A DNA stretch of 37,448 bases, taken from the NCBI GenBank assembly GCA_023265025.1, contig JAHFUP010000013.1, forward strand, positions 1-37,448, given 5' to 3'. Both the position numbers and the translations under genes were made by a program. This document shows positions 8,263-15,210 of this stretch, in pieces; positions within the stretch are counted from its first letter, which is position 1, and each line of letters begins with the position of its first letter. The DNA is from Acidimicrobiia bacterium. Lineage in GTDB: Bacteria; Actinomycetota; Acidimicrobiia; Acidimicrobiales; AC-14. The notes under the pieces were generated by a model. It was not told the origin of the DNA and ran no database searches. It was given only the letters and a program-made list of their open reading frames with translations.

Positions 8263-8862
8263 TCAGCCGTTGGCAGGGAGCTTGTACAGGTCCTTGGTGA
8301 CCTCGCTGACGAGCTGGGTGCGGGGCGTCCATGCCAGCGTCCCGGTGTCGCGCAGTTCCTTGACCGCGTCCACGGGATCGGGGTCGGAGAAAAACCGCTC
8401 GTCGGCGTAGTCGACGGGCCGGCCGGTCGGGTCGGCGACCCACCACGACGCCTCGAGGGCGATGCCGTTCGGGTCGGTGAAGTAGATCGACCGCAGGGTG
8501 CCGTGGTCGACGACGTCGGTGACCTCGCAGTTGTGGTTCTTCAGGCGGTCGCGCAGCCGCAGCAGCGCCTCCTCGTCGGCGAGGGCCAGCGCCAGGTGGT
8601 CGAACTGGGATGCCTGCGGGTAGGGCACGCCGGCCGGCTTGGCGAAGCTGTCGATGGGCTCGCCCAGGTACTCGAAAAAGGCGAGCGAGTTGCCGGGGGC
8701 GATGTCGAAGAAATAGTGCTTGAACGCCGGCGTGGCGATGGTCATGATCAGCCGGGCGCCGAGCACGCCGTGGTAGAAGCGCACGGTGGCGTCCATGTCG
8801 GCCGTGATCAGGGCGAGGTGGTTGACCCCCCGCCAGTACACCTCATCGGTCTGTGCGGTCAT
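8263..8862 (-). CDS. VOC-family (glyoxalase/extradiol dioxygenase fold) protein
   Basis: A 199-residue protein with paired beta-alpha-beta modules. The first begins GVNHLALITADMDATVRFY, giving a metal His. The second has QFDHLALALAD (second metal His) and ends FTDPNGIALEASWW, giving a Glu ligand. This is the His-His-Glu arrangement of type I extradiol dioxygenases and glyoxalase-like enzymes, with probably one metal ion. Substrate is not evident; ring-cleavage or fosfomycin-resistance-type activity cannot be told apart by eye. The start ATG 8862 (MTAQTDEVYW) has GGGAG about 12 nt upstream; longer in-frame starts run antisense to the next gene and are rejected. It is 29 nt downstream of the PIG-L-like gene and may be co-transcribed with it. 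Confidence 0.85.
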   Translation of the reverse strand: MTAQTDEVYWRGVNHLALITADMDATVRFYHGVLGARLIMTIATPAFKHYFFDIAPGNSLAFFEYLGEPIDSFAKPAGVPYPQASQFDHLALALADEEALLRLRDRLKNHNCEVTDVVDHGTLRSIYFTDPNGIALEASWWVADPTGRPVDYADERFFSDPDPVDAVKELRDTGTLAWTPRTQLVSEVTKDLYKLPANG

Positions 8863-8891
8863 TGGCCAATCGTACTCCCGACACAGATTTG

Positions 8892-9638
8892 TCATGGGGT
8901 CAGGCGCTCCAGAACGAACGCGCCCTCGCGGCGATAGGCCTCTCCGAGGACCGCTCCGGAATGACCTGCCAACCCGTGGTACAACGCCAGCGCCCGGTCG
9001 AACTGCTGGTGCAGCGCCAGCCCGAGACGGGTGTTGTCGTCGCGAAGCTCGTCGACGTTCTCGACGATGGAACGGATCGCGTCCACGTCGGCCCGTCGCT
9101 TGATCGACTCGGCGCTGAAGGCCAGCTGGAACGCGAGGACCTCCAAGGCTTTCTGCTTGATGGCGAAGGTGTCGCTGATCTCGACGATGCAGTTCGGGCG
9201 GGACGGCGTCATGTAGTAGATCGTCGGCACGGGGTGAGGCGCGTGACCACCACACTCGGCCATCCGCCAGTCCCGACCGGCCACGGCCAGCGACTCGGCG
9301 TAGAGCAGGGCGATCATCCGACGGTCGGGATCAAGATCGTGCTGCGCGTGCTCGGGGTCCTGCATGATGACGACATCGGGCTTCGTGCGGCGAACGAGCT
9401 CGACGATCGGCTCCTTCGCTTCGGGCGTAACGACCACCTCGCCGTACTTGACGCCGAGAAAGTCCACGCCGCCGATCCCCAGGATGCCCGCCGCCTCCCG
9501 GATCTGCGACTGGCTCTCGGGACGGCTCATGAGCACCGCGGCATGCACGTCATCACCCGCCTTGATCGCCTTGGCGAGTGCTCCTCCGCATTCGACAATC
9601 TCGAGTCCGAAGCTGGCAAGCATGAGAACGGTGGCCAC
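8892..9638 (-). CDS. PIG-L/LmbE-like protein lacking the HPDD metal motif
   Basis: A 248-residue protein with the Rossmann-like PIG-L fold. It starts MATVLMLASFGLEIVECGGA; in active zinc deacetylases this segment reads AHPDDE...CGG. Here His-Pro-Asp-Asp is replaced by Ser9-Phe10-Gly11-Leu12, while the following E...CGG is kept. The next landmarks remain: VDFLGVKYG, RRTKPDVVIMQDPEHAQHDLDPDRR (split: RRTKPDVVIMQDP, then EHAQHDLDPDRR) and VPTIYYMTPS. Loss of the first metal ligands suggests an inactive enzyme or a different chemistry. ATG 9638 is followed at once by coding sequence. It is 15 nt downstream of the kinase gene on the same strand and 29 nt upstream of the VOC gene, so the three may form an operon. 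Confidence 0.75.
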   Translation of the reverse strand: MATVLMLASFGLEIVECGGALAKAIKAGDDVHAAVLMSRPESQSQIREAAGILGIGGVDFLGVKYGEVVVTPEAKEPIVELVRRTKPDVVIMQDPEHAQHDLDPDRRMIALLYAESLAVAGRDWRMAECGGHAPHPVPTIYYMTPSRPNCIVEISDTFAIKQKALEVLAFQLAFSAESIKRRADVDAIRSIVENVDELRDDNTRLGLALHQQFDRALALYHGLAGHSGAVLGEAYRREGAFVLERLTP

Positions 9639-9653
9639 GAGTGGTGACTCCTA

Positions 9654-11312
9654 TCACCGCTCGAACCCCACCGTCTTGACGACGGACTCCCCGACGGGCG
9701 CCGCCGCCGCCAGCGCCTCGGTCGGCGCCACGATCGAAACCGCGACGGCCCGACCTCCCACCTGTGCGATGTACAGGCGCATGGTCTCGCCGGCGTCGAG
9801 CTTCACGAGCCGGTAGCTGCCCGGCGCGGCGTCGAGCTGGAAGAGCGCCACGCACGGGCCCGTGCACACCTCCGACGGGTAGGGCGAGGTCGCTTCGATG
9901 TCAACGCGGACCGCGGGAACGCCGCCGACACGAGTGTCGGTGGGCTTCGACACCCGGAGGCGGGGGTGCCGTTGGAGCCACTCGACCAGGTTCGCCGGCG
10001 CCGGCTCCCCGGCGCCGGGCGCCACGTAGTCGGCGGCCGTCGGGTACGTGCGATCACGCGGAAACACGCGCCGTGGCGAGAGGAAGGCGAGCTCGGTTCC
10101 GGGCTGCTCGGAACCGGTGCGCTTCAGGACCAGCACGTCGGCGGCCTCGGGCTCCGAGGCCGACCAGCCGCCGTCGAGGGTGAACTGGACCGACGGCTGG
10201 AGCGTCGTGGTCCGGTACCGTCCCGCAGCGACAGGGCCGGCGCGCGCCGGAAGGGGCTGGGGCGGCGGCGTCGTGGTGGTAGCGCTGGCGGGCAGCGCCG
10301 CATCCGGACCGTCACCGGTCCGGGCGACGATGCCGACGATCACAACTACGGCTACCACCAGGCACGCGCCGGCGACGATCGACCGTCGCTGACGGGCCTG
10401 GCGCGAGGACGACGGTTCCAGGGCTTCGAGCGACGCCGTGGGCGCCGGCGCCGGCGTCGGACTGGGGGCGGCGAGCACTGCCGTCGGGGGCGGGGCCGGC
10501 GCCTCGTCCGCGAGCGCCGACGACATCTCGGCCGCGGAAGCGAACCGGGCCGCCGGCTCCTTCGCCATCGCCCGGGCCACGGCCTGGGCAAGGCGGGCGG
10601 GCGCGTCCGGCCGGCGCTCGACCAGGGGAACGGGCTCGCTCTCGGTGATGGCTTTGATCAGGGCCACCGGGGAGTCGCCCTCGAACGGTGGGCGGCCGCT
10701 CAAGGCCTCGTAGAGCAGCACTCCGACCGAGTACAGGTCGCTGCGGGGTGTCGCCGGCTGTCCGGTCACCCGCTCAGGGGCCAGGTACCCCGGCGTGCCC
10801 AGGAGCATGCCCTGACCGGTCAGGGTCATCGACCCATCGGTCTTGGCGATGCCGAAGTCCGCCACCTTCACACTTCCGTCGGCACAGAGCAGCACGTTGC
10901 CGGGCTTGATGTCCCGGTGGACGATGCCGGCGGCGTGGGCGGCGCCGAGCGCGGCCAGCACGTCGACGGCCACGCGACGGGCCCGGTCGGGAGCGAGCGG
11001 TCCCCCGGCCATCTCGTCGGCCAAGGTGCGCCCGGGGAGTCGTTCCATCACGATGTACGGGACGCCGTCGTGCTCCCCGCTGTCGAACACCAGCACGACA
11101 CTGGGATGACTCAGACTGGCGACCGCCCGCGCCTCGGCCTCGAACCGCTCGCGCGACCGGGACGTGCCGGATACGCCCGTGGTGAGCAGCTTGACGGCCA
11201 CGTCCCGGCCCAGCCGCAGGTCCCGACCAGCACGGACCTCGCTCATGCCGCCCCGACCCAGGATCTCCCCGAGCTCGTACCGCTCGGCGATGATGGGACC
11301 GGTCGCACTCAC
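9654..11312 (-). CDS. Membrane Ser/Thr protein kinase (PknB-like) with novel ectodomain
   Basis: A 552-residue Hanks-type kinase. Kinase domain about 10-270: glycine loop LGRGGMSEV, VAVK (Lys41), HRDIKPGN (Asp134), DFG (152-154), activation loop ending GTPGYLAPE. An Ala/Pro linker (about 270-300) leads to RQRR and one transmembrane helix at about 311-331. The outer ~210 residues are not PASTA repeats: they hold a Thr/Pro linker, then a globular region (FTLDGGWSASEPEAADVLVL; SYRLVKLDAGE) with a close Cys pair (EVCTGPC) that could form a disulphide outside the cell. The ectodomain could sense envelope signals; ligand unknown. It is divergent from the NTF2-like gene and upstream of the PIG-L-like gene on the same strand. 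Confidence 0.9.
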   Translation of the reverse strand: MSATGPIIAERYELGEILGRGGMSEVRAGRDLRLGRDVAVKLLTTGVSGTSRSRERFEAEARAVASLSHPSVVLVFDSGEHDGVPYIVMERLPGRTLADEMAGGPLAPDRARRVAVDVLAALGAAHAAGIVHRDIKPGNVLLCADGSVKVADFGIAKTDGSMTLTGQGMLLGTPGYLAPERVTGQPATPRSDLYSVGVLLYEALSGRPPFEGDSPVALIKAITESEPVPLVERRPDAPARLAQAVARAMAKEPAARFASAAEMSSALADEAPAPPPTAVLAAPSPTPAPAPTASLEALEPSSSRQARQRRSIVAGACLVVAVVVIVGIVARTGDGPDAALPASATTTTPPPQPLPARAGPVAAGRYRTTTLQPSVQFTLDGGWSASEPEAADVLVLKRTGSEQPGTELAFLSPRRVFPRDRTYPTAADYVAPGAGEPAPANLVEWLQRHPRLRVSKPTDTRVGGVPAVRVDIEATSPYPSEVCTGPCVALFQLDAAPGSYRLVKLDAGETMRLYIAQVGGRAVAVSIVAPTEALAAAAPVGESVVKTVGFER

Positions 11313-11420
11313 CTCAGCCCAGCCCTACCCAGATACTCCGCCCCCCGACGCTGCCAACACCGCATCGTTCCAGATACCCTGAGCGACTCGACGATGGAGA
11401 GCCTTCGGGGGAGGGTGTTC

Positions 11421-11837
11421 GTGGAAGCGGACTGGGTGCAGCAGTACCTCGATGCGTGGAACAGCCACGACGGAAGCCAGGTGGCGGCGTTCATGGCCGA
11501 GGACGTGGTCTACGCCGATCACGCCGGCGGCGCCGTCTACCACGGTCGGGACGCGGTTCGGTCCTACGTCGAGCAGACCGACGCTTTCTCCGGCGACTAC
11601 CGGTTCGCGACGGTGAGCAGTCAGGCCGACGGGCGCCGCTATGCCATCGAGTGGGAGATGCTCGGGACGAACACCGGCGCGGCCGGCGGCTTTCCGGCCA
11701 CCGGCAAGCCGTATCGATTTCCCGGCGCGTCGATCGGGCTCCTCGACGCCGAGGGCAAGATCGTCGCCAACAGCGACTACTGGAACCTGGCCGCCTATCT
11801 GATGCAGGTCGAGCTTCTCCCGCGGCCCGAGGGGTGA
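11421..11837 (+). CDS. NTF2/SnoaL-like protein
   Basis: A 138-residue cone-shaped alpha+beta protein. The opening WVQQYLDAWNSHDGSQVAAF, then MAEDVVYADHAGG, VYHGRDAVRSYVEQ and a final ...SDYWNLAAYLMQ are typical of the SnoaL/polyketide-cyclase-like NTF2 family, which includes small isomerases and binding proteins. I chose GTG 11421 because GGGGAGG (about 11408-11414) lies 6 nt upstream and homologous proteins usually begin just before WVQ. ATG 11394 and GTG 11415 are alternatives. The large open frame that reaches back to 9966 is antisense to the kinase and not real. Substrate unknown. Confidence 0.8.
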   Translation: MEADWVQQYLDAWNSHDGSQVAAFMAEDVVYADHAGGAVYHGRDAVRSYVEQTDAFSGDYRFATVSSQADGRRYAIEWEMLGTNTGAAGGFPATGKPYRFPGASIGLLDAEGKIVANSDYWNLAAYLMQVELLPRPEG

Positions 11838-11919
11838 CCGTGTCCCGTCAGCGGCACGAGGCCTTCACGGAGGAGTAACCGTCCCGCCGGAATCCGCCGG
11901 CCTGCGGCACACTGGTCGC

Positions 11920-11949
11920 ATGCCCGGCCGCCGGAGCGCGCCCCAATGA
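11920..11949 (+). promoter_or_regulatory. Possible 9-codon upstream ORF coupled to the fusion kinase
   Basis: ATG 11920 opens a short frame (MPGRRSAPQ) whose TGA (11947-11949) overlaps the ATG of the ABC/histidine-kinase gene as ATGA. No good SD precedes the kinase ATG itself, so re-initiation after this small frame could set its expression. No clear SD is seen for the short frame either; a leaderless transcript is possible. Confidence 0.3.
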
Positions 11950-14387
11950 CCGACACCGCGGTACGGGCGCCGGCGGTCCTCAGGGTCACCGACCTGCACA
12001 AGGCCTTCGGCCGCCGGCAGGTGCTCCGGGGCGTCGACCTCGAGCTGCGGCCGGGGGAGATCCTCGCCCTCGTCGGCGAGAACGGCGCCGGCAAGTCGAC
12101 GGTGGTGCAGTGTGTCGCCGGCACGATCCCCCTCGACCGCGGCAACGTCGAGGTGAACGGCCGGCCGGCGACATCGGCCTCCCCCGGCGGCGGTCACCGC
12201 GACGTCGAGGTGGTGTGGCAGCAGCTCGCGCTCTGCGACAACCTCAGCGTCGTCGCCAATCTCTTCCTCGGCGACGAGAAGGTCGACGGGCGCATGCTGC
12301 TCGACGACGCCGGCATGGTGGAGGAGGCCCACGCCCTGTTCGCCCGCCTGCACATCCCGGCGTCGGACCTGCGCCGGCCCGTCGGCGGCCTGTCGGGAGG
12401 CCAGCGCCAGCTCGTGGCCATGGCCCGGGCCCTGCGACGGAACCCGGCGGTGCTCGTGCTCGACGAGCCGACCGGCGCCCTCGGCGTGCAGGAGACGGCC
12501 GTGGTCGAGCGGCTCCTGACGGAGGTGCGGGCCGCGGGCACCTCCATCCTGCTGGTGTCGCACCAGCTCGACCAGGTCTTCGGCCTCGCCGACCGCATCG
12601 CCGTGCTGCGTGACGGGCGCATCATCGCCGAGGTGTCGTCCCTCGAAGTGCATCCGGACGACGTGCTGGCGCTCATGTCCGGCATCGAGACCGACTCGGC
12701 AGCCCGGCGCCAGCTTCGGCGCCTTCGCAGCCTGGTGGAGCAGCTGGCCGACGTCGAGCCGGCGGCCAGCCTGCCGCTCATCGTCTCGGCCATGGCCGAG
12801 GCCCTCGCCATCGACCGGCTGTGCATCCACCTCCTCGACGCCGGCGACGGGCGCCGGCCGCCGCGGCTGACCCGCTCGGCCGCCCTTGGCATGCCCGACG
12901 AGCTCCTGGCCGCGCTGGCATCCCTCCCCGTCGACGCCCGCGGTGGCCCGCCGGGCATGGCCGCCGCCACCGGCGAGGCGGTCGTCGTCGACGATGCCCG
13001 CCAGGACCCGCTCTGGGCACCGCTCCTGGCCGCCGGAGCGCCGCCGCCGCGGAGCTTCTGGTCCGTACCCGTGGTCGGCTCCGGCGGCGTCCTGGGCACC
13101 ATCTCCGGCTTCTCCGACACCGGCGGGCGTCCGCAGGCCGACCAGCTGGAGCTCGTCTGGCTCTACGCCGGCCATGCGGCTGCCGCCATCGAGCGCGAGC
13201 ACCTGCTGACCGAGGCGACCCGGCGCAACCGCGTGCTCGAGACGCTGCGCGGCGTCCTCGACACCCTCGCCGGGCCCCAGCCGGCGCAGGGCGGGCTGAC
13301 GGTCGCGCTCACCGCCCTCTGTCGCGGCCTCCGGGCCGACGCCATCGCCCTGCACCGGCCCGACGGCCAGCGCTCCGAGCTGACGCCGGCCGACGTCGCC
13401 GTCCCACCACCGGAGCTGGCGCGGGACCACCAGCAGGCCGCAGTCGACGCGGTCCGCGCCGGCGACGCAGCCGACCACGGCGTCCGCCTCGTCGGCACCG
13501 ACGTGCTCGCCGTCCCGCTCGACACGCCCGCCGGCCTCGCCGTGGTCACCGCCTGGTGGGACGGCGGCCGGCGCCCGTCGGAGGATGCCTTCGACCTCCT
13601 CGGCGACGCGGCACGCTCGCTGCGGCTGGCCATCGAGCGCGAGGCCCTCGAAGGCGCCCACGCCGAGGCCGCGTCCCTGCGGCGCTCGCAGGGGCTGCAG
13701 CGGGAGTTCCTGTCCCGCATGAACCACGAGCTCCGCACGCCTCTCACCGCCATCCAGGGCTACGCATCCACCCTGCGCCAGCCCGACGTGCAGTGGGACG
13801 CCCAGTCGCAGCGCCGGTTCCTCGACTCGATCGCGTCGGAGTCGGCCCGTATGGGCCGGCTCGTCGGCGACCTTCTCGACTTCAGCGCCATCGACTCGGG
13901 GACCATGCGGCTCGTACCCGACTGGTGCGACCTCGAACTCGTCCTGGAGGCGGCCCGGAGGTGCGTGGCCGCGCCGAGGTCCATGATCGCCGTGGGCGGT
14001 GACACTCCGCTGCCGCCGGTGTGGGCCGATCACGACCGGCTGGAGCAGGTGTTCGTCAACGTGCTCGACAACGCCGTGCGCCACGCGTCGGGCGCCACGA
14101 CGATCGCCGTCGACGCCCGACACGACGAACGCCACGGCACCATCGTCGTGCGGGTGGCCGACGACGGGCCCGGCATCCCCGAAGAGCTGGGCGACCGGGT
14201 CTTCCTCCCCCACGAGCGGGGCGCCACCGCGGCACAGGGCCTCGGTCTCGGCCTGGCTATCGCCCGCGGGATCGTCGAGGCCCACGGCGGGCGCATCGGC
14301 CTCGAGCCAGCGACCCGCGGCACGACCGTCGCCGTCGTCATCCCGGTCGAGCCCGCCGGCGGGACCGAACAAGACGTAGCCGTGTGA
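11946..14387 (+). CDS. ABC-ATPase / GAF / GAF / histidine-kinase fusion
   Basis: An 813-residue soluble protein. Residues about 11-247 are a complete ABC ATPase domain of the sugar-importer (RbsA/XylG-like) type: Walker A GENGAGKST (Lys50), Q-loop VVWQQLALCDNL, signature LSGGQRQ (149-155), Walker B VLVLDEP (Glu174), H-loop SHQ (His206). Two GAF-like regions follow (about 265-405 and 425-580; by-eye limits). Then comes a HisKA dimer domain with the phospho-acceptor His594 in MNHELRTPLTAIQGY, and a HATPase with N box VNVLDNAVRHA, G1 ADDGPGIPEE and G2 GLGLGLAIARG. No transmembrane helix is seen. The ABC half shares LALCDNL and ALGV.ETA/ALGVAQTA motifs with the importer ATPase at 16431. Its stop overlaps the response-regulator start by 4 nt. 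I infer a transport-coupled sensor kinase: the ABC part would dock to the importer permease, and the kinase would signal to the adjacent regulator. The start ATG 11946 keeps the full ABC domain. Confidence 0.92.
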   Translation: MTDTAVRAPAVLRVTDLHKAFGRRQVLRGVDLELRPGEILALVGENGAGKSTVVQCVAGTIPLDRGNVEVNGRPATSASPGGGHRDVEVVWQQLALCDNLSVVANLFLGDEKVDGRMLLDDAGMVEEAHALFARLHIPASDLRRPVGGLSGGQRQLVAMARALRRNPAVLVLDEPTGALGVQETAVVERLLTEVRAAGTSILLVSHQLDQVFGLADRIAVLRDGRIIAEVSSLEVHPDDVLALMSGIETDSAARRQLRRLRSLVEQLADVEPAASLPLIVSAMAEALAIDRLCIHLLDAGDGRRPPRLTRSAALGMPDELLAALASLPVDARGGPPGMAAATGEAVVVDDARQDPLWAPLLAAGAPPPRSFWSVPVVGSGGVLGTISGFSDTGGRPQADQLELVWLYAGHAAAAIEREHLLTEATRRNRVLETLRGVLDTLAGPQPAQGGLTVALTALCRGLRADAIALHRPDGQRSELTPADVAVPPPELARDHQQAAVDAVRAGDAADHGVRLVGTDVLAVPLDTPAGLAVVTAWWDGGRRPSEDAFDLLGDAARSLRLAIEREALEGAHAEAASLRRSQGLQREFLSRMNHELRTPLTAIQGYASTLRQPDVQWDAQSQRRFLDSIASESARMGRLVGDLLDFSAIDSGTMRLVPDWCDLELVLEAARRCVAAPRSMIAVGGDTPLPPVWADHDRLEQVFVNVLDNAVRHASGATTIAVDARHDERHGTIVVRVADDGPGIPEELGDRVFLPHERGATAAQGLGLGLAIARGIVEAHGGRIGLEPATRGTTVAVVIPVEPAGGTEQDVAV

Positions 14388-15082
14388 CCGACCAGTCGAC
14401 GGTCATCCTCCTCGTGGAGGATGACCCAAACATCGTCGACCTCGTCCGGGCCAACCTCATGGCCCGGGGCTTCACGGTCGTCGTATCGCGAACCGGCGCC
14501 GGCATTCCCGCGCTGGTCCGGGACACCGGCGCCGACGTCGTGCTCCTCGACCTCATGCTGCCGGGCGCCGACGGCTTCGACCTGTGCCGCGACGTCCGGG
14601 CCGAGTCGCTGGTCGGGATCATCGTTGTCTCCGCACGGCGGGGCGAGCAGGACAAGGTCAGGGCGCTGAACCTCGGCGCCGACGACTACCTCACCAAGCC
14701 GTTCGGCATCGACGAGCTGCTGGCCCGGATCACCGCGCTCCTGCGACGCAGCCGGGCGGCGCCGGCGGCGGGCGCCGGGCGGCCACTCGTGTTCGGCGCC
14801 GTCTCCATCGACCTCGACGCCCAGCTGGTGGCCAAGAACGGCGAGCGCGTGCACCTGACCCCGACCGAGTTCGCCCTCCTCCGGGAGCTCGCGCTCGCCT
14901 CGGGCGGATTGCTGAGCCACGCCACGTTGCTCCGCAAAGTCTGGGGACCGGGGTACGAGACCGAAACGGAGTACACCCGGGTCTACGTGCGCCGGCTCCG
15001 GGCCAAGCTGGAGGACGAGGGCGGCCCGCCCCTGATCGTCACCGAGCCCCGCGCCGGCTATCGGATGCCCGTCGGTGACTGA
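14384..15082 (+). CDS. OmpR/KdpE-type response regulator
   Basis: A 232-residue two-domain regulator. The receiver (about 1-125) has the acidic pair LLVEDD, phospho-acceptor Asp56 in VVLLDLMLPG, Thr/Ser position in IIVVSAR and Lys in LTKPFG. The C-terminal winged helix (about 138-230) shows LTPTEFALLRELALASGGLL, LLRKVWGPGY, then TEYTRVYVRRLRAKLED and EPRAGYRM. It begins at GTG 14384, which overlaps the kinase stop (GTGA), so kinase and regulator are co-translated as a cognate pair. Downstream, 128 bp separate it from the importer genes; this spacer holds an 11-bp-spaced direct repeat of the kind OmpR-family dimers bind. It most likely controls that importer operon. Confidence 0.93.
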   Translation: MTDQSTVILLVEDDPNIVDLVRANLMARGFTVVVSRTGAGIPALVRDTGADVVLLDLMLPGADGFDLCRDVRAESLVGIIVVSARRGEQDKVRALNLGADDYLTKPFGIDELLARITALLRRSRAAPAAGAGRPLVFGAVSIDLDAQLVAKNGERVHLTPTEFALLRELALASGGLLSHATLLRKVWGPGYETETEYTRVYVRRLRAKLEDEGGPPLIVTEPRAGYRMPVGD

Positions 15083-15093
15083 TTTCGGACGCC

Positions 15094-15114
15094 GTTTTCA
15101 CGTTTCGTTCACGG
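15094..15114 (+). promoter_or_regulatory. 11-bp-spaced direct repeats, candidate response-regulator site
   Basis: TTCACG occurs at 15097-15102 and again at 15108-15113, exactly 11 bp apart, within GTTTTCACGTTTCGTTCACG. OmpR/PhoB/PhoP-type regulators bind tandem half-sites with this one-turn spacing, and Streptomyces PhoP uses GTTCACC-like repeats. Further TCACG copies at 15140-15144 and 15154-15158 are off the 11-bp register. TATGCC (15130-15135) could be a weak -10. Confidence 0.45.
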
Positions 15115-15165
15115 CCGGCGCCGAACTTCTATGCCTTGTTCACGTCGCTTTCGTCACGCTTTCGG

Positions 15166-15181
15166 TGAGGTGACCACCTCA
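15166..15181. promoter_or_regulatory. Inverted repeat before the importer operon
   Basis: TGAGGTG and CACCTCA form perfect 7-bp arms around a 2-bp centre, 29 bp before the lipoprotein ATG. It could be an operator for a second regulator or a short mRNA hairpin near the ribosome site. The SD AGGAGAAGG (15199-15207) lies just downstream. Confidence 0.4.
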
Positions 15182-15210
15182 GGAGATTTCCTGCGACCAG
15201 GAGAAGGCAC

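Noticed and set aside
9966-11420. Long 5' extension of the NTF2-like frame
   Set aside because: It runs antisense to the kinase and is Arg/Gly-rich. A good SD and family alignment place the start at 11421.
11865-14372. 835-codon open frame on the minus strand
   Set aside because: It is fully antisense to the ABC/histidine-kinase gene, whose motifs are all intact. Its translation is Gly/Asp/Val/Arg-rich without domains, a usual by-product of high-GC third positions.
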